Of a stretch of 64,000 nucleotides of DNA, positions 57,482-64,000 are shown in pieces. The translations under genes were made by a program, and so were the position numbers. Each line of letters begins with the position of its first letter. Position 1 is the first letter of the stretch. Where the stretch lies: positions 58,292 through 122,291 of the forward strand of contig NZ_JAGGLG010000009.1 of NCBI RefSeq assembly GCF_017874315.1, read 5' to 3'. The notes beneath the pieces were generated by a model. The model was not told the origin of the DNA and did no database searches. It saw nothing but the letters and a program-made list of their open reading frames with translations. Source of the stretch: Symbiobacterium terraclitae. GTDB taxonomy: Bacteria; Bacillota; Sulfobacillia; Symbiobacteriales; Symbiobacteriaceae.

Positions 57482-59326
57482 TCAGACCAGCACGACGCGG
57501 TAGTGCCTCAGCCAGGTCTCCAGCTGGATCAGCCATGCGAAGTACTGCGGGCCGCCCATCAGCTGCCCGAACCAGGGCAGCCCCGTGGCCTCGTGCTCCT
57601 GCCGCGCCAGGGCGCGCACGCGGTCGGCGCGCACGATCTCATGCAGGCGGCACTGCGGGTCGTCCAGCAGCGCGAGGACCCGGTCGCGCACAGCCCGGAA
57701 GTAGCCCGGGTTGTGCGTCTTGGGGAACGGGCTCTTGCGCCGGTTCCGCACCGCCTCCGGAACCACCCCTTTCAGCGCCTCGCGGAGGATGCCCTTCTCC
57801 CGGCCGCCCCAGGTCTTGATCTTCCACGGGATGTTCCAGACGTACTCGGCGAGGATGTGGTCGCAGAAGGGAACGCGGGCCTCGAGCCCCGCGGCCATCG
57901 ACATGCGGTCGTTCCTGTCCAGAAGAGTCGCCATGAACCATGTCAGGTTCAGGTAGAACATCTCCCGCACCCTGGCCTCCTCCGGGTCCTCGCCCGGCAG
58001 ACGCGGAACCCGCGCCAGGGTTTCGGAGTAGCGCTGGGCCACGTACTCCTCGGCCGTGATGTTCCCCGTGACGCCGGGCTGGAGCAGGGCCGCACGCTCG
58101 GCGAGTGAGCGCACCCACGGGAAGGAGCTGCCCTGCTGCAGCGCCGGCTGGCGGAACCACGGGTAGCCGCCGAAGACCTCGTCTGCGCACTCGCCGGAGA
58201 GCACGACCGTGGCCCCCTTCTTGATCTCGCGGCAGAAGAGGTAGAGCGAGGCGTCCACGTCGGCCATGCCCGGCAGGTCCCGGATGAGCGTGGCCCTGGT
58301 CAGCGCCTCGACCAGCTGCGGCGTGTCGACGACGACGTCGTGGTGGACCGTGCCCAGGCTCGCTGACATGGCCTGGACGAAGGGCCTGTCCGGGTCGGGC
58401 TGGAAGGCGTGGGTCCTGAAGTAGCGGTCATTGCCAGCGTAGTCGATCGACCAGGTGTGCAGCGGGCCGCGGCCCTCGGCTGCGAAGGCCTCGGCGGCGA
58501 ACGCTGTGATGGCGCTGGAGTCCAGTCCCCCGGAGAGCAGAGTGGCCACGGGCACGTCGGCCACCAGCTGCCGGTGGACCGCCGCACGCAGCAGATCCCG
58601 CACCCGTTCGGCCGTCTCGGCCGGACCGTCCTCGTGGGGCCGGCTCTCGAGCCGCCAGTAGGCCTGCGTGCGCATGCCGCCGGAGTCGAAGATCAGCCAG
58701 TGCCCGGGCAGGAGCTCCCGGACGCCCCGGAACACGCCGTGCCCGGGGGTGCGCGACGGCCCGAGGTAGAGGACCTCGGCCAGCCCCTCCGCATCGACCT
58801 CGGGCCGGACCAGCGGGTGCGCCAGCAGCGCCTTCAGCTCGGAGCCGAACAGGAGGGACTTGCCAATCGTCTTATAAAACAAGGGTTTCACGCCGAACCG
58901 GTCGCGGGCCAGGAAGAGGCGCCGTTCGGCCTCGTCCCAGACCCCGAACGCGTAGATGCCGTTCAGCCGCTCGGTGCAGGCGGGTCCCCATTCCATGTAA
59001 GCGACCAGCAGGACCTCCGTGTCTGACTGCGTGGTGAACACGTGCCCCCGCGCAATGAGCTCCTCCTTCAGTTCCCCGGTGTTGTAAAGCTGCCCGTTGT
59101 AGGTGAGTACGTAGGTGCGGTTCCCCCTCTGGCGGACCATGGGCTGGACCCCTCCGACCAGGTCCACCACCGCCAGGCGGCGGTGCCCGAAGGCGCAGTG
59201 CCCTGAGCACCAGGTCCCCCGCGCGTCGGGCCCCCGTTCAGCCAGCGTGGCGGCCATCGCCTCCACCACCGGTTCCTGCCGGGAGAGATCCGCCTCCAGG
59301 TCGACCCAACCGACGATTCCACACAT
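57482..59326 (-). CDS. asnB: Asparagine synthase (glutamine-hydrolysing)
   Basis: 614 aa from ATG at 59326, so that Cys2 is the nucleophile (MCGIVGWVDLEADLS); the open frame further upstream is not used. Glutaminase landmarks GHRRLAVVDLVGGVQPM and TYNGQLYNTGELKEEL; synthetase PP-loop LLSGGLDSSAITAFAAEAFA and GECADEVFGGYPWFR. Makes asparagine from aspartate, ATP and glutamine. Divergent from pepF. Confidence 0.94.
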   Translation of the reverse strand: MCGIVGWVDLEADLSRQEPVVEAMAATLAERGPDARGTWCSGHCAFGHRRLAVVDLVGGVQPMVRQRGNRTYVLTYNGQLYNTGELKEELIARGHVFTTQSDTEVLLVAYMEWGPACTERLNGIYAFGVWDEAERRLFLARDRFGVKPLFYKTIGKSLLFGSELKALLAHPLVRPEVDAEGLAEVLYLGPSRTPGHGVFRGVRELLPGHWLIFDSGGMRTQAYWRLESRPHEDGPAETAERVRDLLRAAVHRQLVADVPVATLLSGGLDSSAITAFAAEAFAAEGRGPLHTWSIDYAGNDRYFRTHAFQPDPDRPFVQAMSASLGTVHHDVVVDTPQLVEALTRATLIRDLPGMADVDASLYLFCREIKKGATVVLSGECADEVFGGYPWFRQPALQQGSSFPWVRSLAERAALLQPGVTGNITAEEYVAQRYSETLARVPRLPGEDPEEARVREMFYLNLTWFMATLLDRNDRMSMAAGLEARVPFCDHILAEYVWNIPWKIKTWGGREKGILREALKGVVPEAVRNRRKSPFPKTHNPGYFRAVRDRVLALLDDPQCRLHEIVRADRVRALARQEHEATGLPWFGQLMGGPQYFAWLIQLETWLRHYRVVLV

Positions 59327-59447
59327 GCGCGCTGTTCCCCCCCGTCCCGGCTGAATACTCCATGGTACTCGCCGGCGTCGGGTTCTGCCCCTGACATGGA
59401 CTGTCGTCGTATGGTTCCGAAACCCCGCGTGAAAGGGAGGATGCTGG

Positions 59448-61214
59448 GTGACGGCTGTGTTGAACGAGACCTGGGACCTCGATGTCTTCTTCCGCGGCGG
59501 CAGCAGCTCGCCGGAGCTGCTGGCGCAGCTGGACCAGGTCGAGCGCGATCTGGCGGACCTGATGGAGGAGGCCCGCAACCTGACGGCCCGCCCGGAGGAC
59601 TGGGTGGGTTTCCTGGACCGGCTCCAGGGGGCGGTTGAGCGGTTCAGCGAGGCGGCCAGCTTCGTCTACTGCCTGATGTCGCAGGACGTGCGCGACCGGC
59701 AGGCCGTCGTCCTCTTCGGCCGGGTGCAGCAGAGCGCGGCGGCGGTCCGCTCCATCAACGCCGTGATGGAAGGCCGCATCAAGACCTTCGCCGACGACGA
59801 GTGGCAGGCCCTCGTCAGCCACCCCAGGCTCGCCCCGGTGGCGTTCGCCCTGAACGAGAGCCGGCGGCGGGCGGCGGACCAGATGGAGACCAGCCGCGAG
59901 CTGCTGGCCAACGACCTGGCCGTCGACGGCTACCATGCCTATGAGACCCTGTACACCACCGTGGTCGGGCGCATCACGATCCCCTTCGATGGAAAGGAAC
60001 TGTCGGTCGGACAGGCCTACAACCGCTTCTCCGACCCCGACCGCGCGGTGCGGCAGGCGCTGTTCGCCAGGTGGGAGGAGGCCTGGGCGAAGGAGGCCGA
60101 TCTGATCGCCCACGCCCTGAACCACCTGGCCGGCTTCCGGCTGGGTCTCTACCGCCACCGGGGCTGGCAGTCGGTGCTGAAGGAGCCGCTGGAACTGAAC
60201 CGCATGCGCCAGGAGACGCTGGAGGCGATGTGGTCCGCGGTCGCCTCTGCCCGGCCTGCGCTGCGCCGGTTCCTCGACCGCAAGGCCCGGCTCATCGGGG
60301 CGGAGAGGCTGGCCTGGTACGACCTGGACGCCCCCGTGAACCAGGCGACCCGGAACGTGAGCTACGACGAGGCTGCGGCGTTCATCGAGGAGCAGTTCCG
60401 CCAGTTCAGCCCCCGCATGGCCGATTTCGCGGCGCACGCCTTCCGGAGCCGCTGGCTGGAGGTGGAGGACCGGCCGCACAAGGCTCCGGGCGGTTACTGC
60501 ACCTCGTTCCCCCGGAGCAAGGTGAGCCGCATCTTCATGACCTTCAGCGGCGACCCGGGCGGCGTCTCCACCATCGCGCACGAGCTGGGCCACGCCTACC
60601 ACTCCAGCCTCATGTTCGACCTGCCGTTCCTGGTGCAGAACTACGCCATGAACGTGGCGGAGACGGCCTCCACCTTTGCGGAGCTGATCGTCTCGTCCGC
60701 GGCCATACGTTCGGCGGCGTCCCGGGAGGAGAAGGTGGCCCTGCTGGGCGGCCGGCTCGACAATGCCGTTGCGCTGCTGATGAACATCAACGCCCGCTTC
60801 CTGTTTGAGACCCGGTTCTACGAGCGCCGGGCGAAGGGGCTGCTCTCGGTGGCGGAGCTGAACGCGCTGATGGAGGAGGCTCAGCGGGAGGCCTACGCCG
60901 ACGGCCTTGGGGTCTACCACCCGCTCTTCTGGGCCTCCAAGGGACACTTTTACGGCACCGACCAGCCCTTCTACAACTTCCCCTACACGTTCGGCTTCCT
61001 GTTCAGCGCCGGCGTCTACGCCCGGGCGATGGCAGAGGGGCCGGCCTTCGAGGAGCGTTACGCAGCCCTCCTGCGCGACACGGGCCGCATGACGACGGAG
61101 GAGCTGGCCCAGCGCCACCTCGGCGCGGACCTGACCCGGCCGGAGTTCTGGGAGGACGCCCTGTCGGTGGTGCTGGACGACGTGAAGGAGTTCCTGCGGT
61201 TGACCGCCGAATAG
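59448..61214 (+). CDS. pepF: M3 family oligoendopeptidase F
   Basis: 588 aa from GTG at 59448 (AAAGGGAGG upstream). Zinc site TIAHELGHAYHSSLM (HExxH) with the downstream third ligand in NVAETASTFAELI. Family-typical YCTSFPRSKVSRIFMTFSGDPGGVSTIAHE and FYNFPYTFGFLFSAGVYARA. Cytoplasmic degradation of short peptides, important in protein turnover during sporulation and starvation. Confidence 0.95.
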   Translation: MTAVLNETWDLDVFFRGGSSSPELLAQLDQVERDLADLMEEARNLTARPEDWVGFLDRLQGAVERFSEAASFVYCLMSQDVRDRQAVVLFGRVQQSAAAVRSINAVMEGRIKTFADDEWQALVSHPRLAPVAFALNESRRRAADQMETSRELLANDLAVDGYHAYETLYTTVVGRITIPFDGKELSVGQAYNRFSDPDRAVRQALFARWEEAWAKEADLIAHALNHLAGFRLGLYRHRGWQSVLKEPLELNRMRQETLEAMWSAVASARPALRRFLDRKARLIGAERLAWYDLDAPVNQATRNVSYDEAAAFIEEQFRQFSPRMADFAAHAFRSRWLEVEDRPHKAPGGYCTSFPRSKVSRIFMTFSGDPGGVSTIAHELGHAYHSSLMFDLPFLVQNYAMNVAETASTFAELIVSSAAIRSAASREEKVALLGGRLDNAVALLMNINARFLFETRFYERRAKGLLSVAELNALMEEAQREAYADGLGVYHPLFWASKGHFYGTDQPFYNFPYTFGFLFSAGVYARAMAEGPAFEERYAALLRDTGRMTTEELAQRHLGADLTRPEFWEDALSVVLDDVKEFLRLTAE

Positions 61215-61267
61215 GCTGGGCAGCTCCTGGTCGATTCTGGTAAGGTAAGGACAGGGAGGTGATCTGG

Positions 61268-62086
61268 GTGGAGGTGGTCGCCCTGGTCGGGCCGGCGGGC
61301 AGCGGCAAGAGCCACCGCGCCCAGATTGTGGCCTACCAGAACCAGTGCGAGTTCATCGTGGACGACGGCCTGCTCATCGACAAGGACGGCAAGATCCGCG
61401 CGGGCACCAGCGCCAAGCGGGAGGACAACAAAATGGCCGCGGTGCGGCGGGCCATCTTCCTCAACGAGGACCACCGGGAGGAGGTCCGCACGGCGCTCTG
61501 GTCGCTGAAGCCCAAGCGGGTTCTGGTTCTGGGCACCTCTGACGACATGATCGTCCGGATCTGCGAGGCGCTGGACCTGCCCCACCCCGACCGCACGATC
61601 CGGATCGAGGAGATCGCCACGCCGGCGCAGATCCGCCTGGCGCAGCGGAAGCGGCACCACGAGGGCAAGCACGTGATTCCCGCACCGACGTTCGAGGTGA
61701 AGAAGACCTTCTCGGGATACATGGTCGACCCGCTGCGCTACTTCTTCAAGCGTGACCACGGGCTCGACCCGGTGACCCTGGAGAAGTCGGTGGTCCGGCC
61801 GACCTTCTCCAGCCTGGGCAGATTCTTCATCGCGGACACGGTCATCGCCGCCATCGCCACCCGGTCGGCCGAGTCCGTCCCGGGCATCGGCAAGGTGGGC
61901 AAGGTCGTGGTGGAGAGCCGCCGTGAGGGCGTCCTGGTGGACATGGAGGTCCTCCCGCGCTACGGCTTCCAGGTGTTCGAGGTCCTGAAAGCGGCGCAGC
62001 GGGCCGTGGCGGACCAGATCGCCTACATGACCGAACTCAACGTGCTCGAGGTGAACGTGGAGGCCCGGCGCCTCCTGGTGGAATAA
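61268..62086 (+). CDS. P-loop NTPase fused to an Asp23/Gls24-like domain
   Basis: 272 aa from GTG at 61268 (GGGAGG, 8-nt spacer; GTG 61259 also in frame). N-terminal Walker A ALVGPAGSGKSHRAQIVAY and an adenylate-kinase-like segment (AKREDNKMAAVRRAIF, VLVLGTSDDMIVRICEAL). From about residue 165 the chain (VRPTFSSLGRFFIADTVIAAIATRSAESVPGIGKVGKVVVESRREGVLVDMEV) matches Asp23/Gls24 envelope-stress proteins. The combination is unusual; function unknown. Confidence 0.82.
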   Translation: MEVVALVGPAGSGKSHRAQIVAYQNQCEFIVDDGLLIDKDGKIRAGTSAKREDNKMAAVRRAIFLNEDHREEVRTALWSLKPKRVLVLGTSDDMIVRICEALDLPHPDRTIRIEEIATPAQIRLAQRKRHHEGKHVIPAPTFEVKKTFSGYMVDPLRYFFKRDHGLDPVTLEKSVVRPTFSSLGRFFIADTVIAAIATRSAESVPGIGKVGKVVVESRREGVLVDMEVLPRYGFQVFEVLKAAQRAVADQIAYMTELNVLEVNVEARRLLVE

Positions 62087-62089
62087 GCA

Positions 62090-62133
62090 AGAGCCCCCTC
62101 GCAGGCCCGTCCGGGGACCGTGCAGGGGGCTCT
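62090..62133. terminator. Bidirectional terminator
   Basis: AGAGCCCCCT/AGGGGGCTCT outer stem with an inner GTCC/GGAC pair, abutting the stop of the minus-strand gene at 62134. Confidence 0.75.
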
Positions 62134-62460
62134 CTACTTGGGCGGAGTATCCTTCTCGACCTTCCGGGGAGGGGCGGGCCAACTCTGCCGCCCCGGCGAG
62201 ACCGCCTCGTCCTGTTCCGGCGGCACGGGCCAGACGCGTGCCAGCACGGCCAGCAGGCTGGTCAGGTTTCCCTGGAAGGTGAGGGTGCCGTGGCTCTCGC
62301 CAGGCATGCCGCTGATGACGTTGAGCATGAGGGCCACGTCCATGCCGTCCAGGTTGCCCTCAGCCTGCACGTCGCTCTCCAGCAGGTTGATGGGGGTCTC
62401 ACAGATCCGCATCTTTCGCTTTCGGCAGGCGTTCAGCAGCGCGTCCTTTCCCTCGAGCAC
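62134..62460 (-). CDS. Small conserved-looking protein, 108 aa
   Basis: GTG at 62460 with GGAGGGAG upstream; the longer open frame to 62553 lacks an SD. Starts LEGKDALLNACRKRKMRICET, has a beta-rich middle (GESHGTLTFQGNLTSLLAVLARVW) and a Pro/Lys-rich tail. No family recognised. A perfect TATAAT lies upstream on the minus strand (complement of 62494-62499) without a good -35. Confidence 0.6.
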   Translation of the reverse strand: MLEGKDALLNACRKRKMRICETPINLLESDVQAEGNLDGMDVALMLNVISGMPGESHGTLTFQGNLTSLLAVLARVWPVPPEQDEAVSPGRQSWPAPPRKVEKDTPPK

Positions 62461-62525
62461 CGGTCTCCCTCCTCGCCGGATCATTAGGATGTCATTATAA
62501 CGACTCTTACACCAGGATAACAGCC

Positions 62526-62554
62526 TTGTACCAGTAGGAATGTGTTGGTACAAT
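62526..62554 (+). promoter_or_regulatory. Orphan sigma-A promoter
   Basis: TTGTAC at 62526-62531, 17-nt spacer, TACAAT at 62549-62554. Predicted start near 62561, directly at a hairpin and with no clear ORF downstream. Confidence 0.55.
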
Positions 62555-62561
62555 GTACGCA

Positions 62562-62592
62562 GCGTGCTGAACCGCGGAGCGGATCAGCACGC
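62562..62592 (+). terminator. Hairpin at the predicted transcript start
   Basis: GCGTGCTGA (62562-62570) pairs with TCAGCACGC (62584-62592), followed by TTTAGT. It looks like a terminator placed immediately after the promoter at 62526. Confidence 0.5.
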
Positions 62593-62624
62593 TTTAGTAT
62601 AACCGCACCAATCCGGTGCCGGGG

Positions 62625-62813
62625 CGGCATGTACGCTCCGGCACCGGGGGATGAACGCAGCAGGCAGCACGGGGAGGGGGTGGGGAGGGGGCGAGAGCCC
62701 CCTCCCCACTTGGAATCAAACGGCATGTACGCCCCGACACCGGGGAAGAACGCAGCGGGCAATACGGAGACGAAGTGGGTAGGGAGGGCGGGAGCTTCCG
62801 CCCCTCCCTACCC
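62625..62813. repeat. Two imperfect ~85-93-bp direct repeats ending in hairpins
   Basis: Copy 1, 62625-62710; copy 2, 62721-62813. Both begin CGGCATGTACGC, share ACACCGGGG/GCACCGGGG and GAACGCAGC, and end in a long hairpin (copy 1 GTGGGGAGGGGGC/GCCCCCTCCCCAC; copy 2 GTAGGGAGGG... /CCCTCCCTAC). An intergenic palindromic repeat family is likely. Apart from these and the hairpin, 62461-62915 shows no gene I can support. Confidence 0.7.
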
Positions 62814-62915
62814 CTAAGCCATCCTAGATGACTCTTGGGAGAGCTCCTTACAAGCTTTTGAGCCCCTGGAGACGCGCCCATATGTTTGGTCAAGACACAT
62901 CGCAACCTACCCAAA

Positions 62916-63605
62916 TTACAGTTCGCCACGCGACTCCTTTGGATGTTCTGGCCCCTCATATCTTATTAATTCTCCAACTCTCTGCGGTAGCACTAAGGGG
63001 CTCCTCTCTTTAGGGGTATCCCAGACCATGCCATGCAGGACGGCAGGCCGATTGCTTGTTAAGACCATGACGTTACTCACTCGTGGATCAGCCGTGGCGG
63101 TGTACACAAGACTAGTGAGGACAGCTGTTGCCCACCCAGTTCCGCCCTCAAATCCCTCCAGTTGTTCGTCGAACTCAAGGATCGCCGTTCTTCCATCTAT
63201 ACTCACGTTCAACAACTCAGGAAAGGAACCAATTCCACTGAACAATCCAGCATCAGGAACCCCAGCAACGAGGGCTTCGATAGCCCCCCGTAGAGGGTCG
63301 ACACTGGCTGGTATGAGCACTTCAACGGGTTGCAGAAGATCGGTCGTCAAATAATCCCAGTAGTAAACAACCACGATCTGCCCGGGTACACCGCTTGTAA
63401 GGTCGATGTGACTGCGCCTGAAATTGAGGAGGCGTGAATGGGATTCTTCAAGCCTTTGTACTCTTTCATTAAGATCTAGAAGCTGCTTCTCAATACTGTC
63501 ATCCATGTGCTCAAGAGATGATTTCGGTTGCGCATTCGGAAGTGGAGTGCTGCAGCCCGCAACGAGTATCGCTGCCATTATGACCAAGAGGAGTCGCCCA
63601 AGCAA
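62916..63605 (-). CDS. GerMN-domain lipoprotein
   Basis: 229 aa from TTG at 63605 (GGAGG 13 nt upstream). Lipobox LLVIMAAILVAGCSTP, a short coiled-coil (SLEHMDDSIEKQLLDLNERVQRLEESHSRL), then GerMN (IVVVYYWDYLTTDLLQPVEVLIPA ... ATAVLTSLVYTATADPRVSNVMVLTSNRPAVLHGMVW). Similar in domain content to the GerMN protein at 19753. The base composition here is visibly lower in GC than in the rest of the window. Confidence 0.85.
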   Translation of the reverse strand: MLGRLLLVIMAAILVAGCSTPLPNAQPKSSLEHMDDSIEKQLLDLNERVQRLEESHSRLLNFRRSHIDLTSGVPGQIVVVYYWDYLTTDLLQPVEVLIPASVDPLRGAIEALVAGVPDAGLFSGIGSFPELLNVSIDGRTAILEFDEQLEGFEGGTGWATAVLTSLVYTATADPRVSNVMVLTSNRPAVLHGMVWDTPKERSPLVLPQRVGELIRYEGPEHPKESRGEL

Positions 63606-63648
63606 ACTCGTCTGTCACCTCCGACGTGGTATTCCTACTAAGAATGAC

Positions 63649-63686
63649 GCAAGGGTGACTCAGTCAGTTTCTGAGTCGCCCTTGCG
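63649..63686 (-). terminator. Terminator between two minus-strand genes
   Basis: A 16-nt arm CGCAAGGGTGACTCAG pairs (one G-T pair) with CTGAGTCGCCCTTGCG, then on the minus strand TCATTCTT. Confidence 0.7.
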
Positions 63687-63700
63687 ATTAGGCTAGCTAT

Positions 63701-63904
63701 TCAGGACTTGCTGCCAATAGCGAGGATATAGTCCCGAATCCCTTCGTAGATGGCACGAGCTTCGAGGGCCTTGTTCGAGGCCTGAGCGATGAACTGATCG
63801 TCGCTTGGGTTACTGTCTAACGCCGCGATCAGTTCGCCAGAGCCTGTTAGCCCCCGCATCATTTGCCATGCGATACCGGTCATCGGTAGTGGTGTAGAAA
63901 GCAT
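63701..63904 (-). pseudogene. Short ORF, possibly a truncated gene remnant
   Basis: 67 aa from ATG at 63904, ending GIRDYILAIGSKS, helical. No SD is visible before the ATG, while the frame upstream stays open and coding-like (TELAYSDRLLAQ) to a TGA near 63975. This could be the 3' part of a longer gene cut at about 63975, where another ORF starts on the plus strand. No family recognised. Confidence 0.35.
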
Positions 63905-63975
63905 TTGGGCTAGGAGCCTGTCTGAGTAAGCCAGTTCTGTAGGAGCAAAAGGGTTGGGTGTCCAATGTCTTCAGC

Positions 63976-64000
63976 ATGAGCAAGAAGACGTATCGACCGT
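63976..64000 (+). mobile_element. Possible start of a transposase ORF at the window edge
   Basis: Only MSKKTYRP is visible. Starts of this kind occur in IS-type transposase OrfA proteins, but eight residues and a poor SD do not allow a firm call. Confidence 0.2.

Noticed and set aside
59327..59578. N-terminal extension of asnB
   Set aside because: Glutaminase activity requires Cys right after the initiator; ATG 59326 provides this, and the extension overlaps pepF.
62625..62813. CRISPR array
   Set aside because: Only two long, imperfect repeats with almost no spacer and no cas genes.

Overview
The window reads as the chromosome of a high-GC, endospore-forming Firmicute, most like Symbiobacterium. 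The grounds are a very GC-rich sequence with many GTG/TTG starts behind strong Shine-Dalgarno (SD) sites, sporulation genes (spo0A, spoVAC-AD-AE, GerMN proteins), and Firmicute gene orders (rapZ-yvcK-whiA; cdaA-cdaR-glmM-glmS with a glmS ribozyme). The species is an inference from gene content. No tRNA, rRNA, CRISPR array or complete insertion sequence was found.

Layout. 1-3.4 kb: a partial TlpA-like thioredoxin, then an envelope-stress-type operon (DUF2089, an 11-residue-repeat protein, a DUF4097 protein, a holin-4/YvlD protein). 3.4-9.7 kb: a Gly/Pro repeat protein, a Nudix hydrolase, a CPBP protease, an ECF sigma/anti-sigma pair, a TM2 protein, a ROK glucokinase and a PHP-like protein. 9.8-14.3 kb: rapZ, yvcK, a PTS-enzyme-I-like/class II aldolase fusion, whiA. 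14.4-23 kb: polyprenyl synthase, rex, cdaA, cdaR, glmM, a GerMN protein with a probable CTG start, the glmS ribozyme and glmS. These link c-di-AMP signalling to amino-sugar and wall precursor supply.

23.2-31.6 kb is the most interesting region. It is a compact, mostly overlapping operon that looks like an uncharacterised RiPP pathway: a 35-residue precursor, a PqqD-like recognition protein, a radical SAM/SPASM enzyme, an unknown protein, a short-chain dehydrogenase, an ABC exporter pair, a CPBP protease and a cobalamin-type radical SAM enzyme. It ends at a 16-bp terminator stem.

31.6-40.7 kb: terC under a yybP-ykoY manganese riboswitch, small membrane and regulatory genes, spoVA genes, an extended superoxide dismutase, a class I lysyl-tRNA synthetase and a SufR-like regulator. 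40.8-45.1 kb: a paaX-led acyl-CoA/phenylacetate-type operon. 45.1-53.2 kb: DUF47, DUF2905, an ABC exporter, an HtrA-like protein lacking its whole catalytic triad, and a four-subunit 2-oxoacid:ferredoxin oxidoreductase with a P-loop partner. 53.2-62.5 kb: spo0A with an altered receiver, a PyrR-element-controlled uracil permease, a lipoprotein, a polyferredoxin, asnB, pepF and a P-loop/Asp23 fusion. 62.5-64 kb is visibly AT-richer, with a promoter-hairpin unit, two long direct repeats, a GerMN lipoprotein and a possibly truncated ORF next to what may be a transposase start at the window edge.
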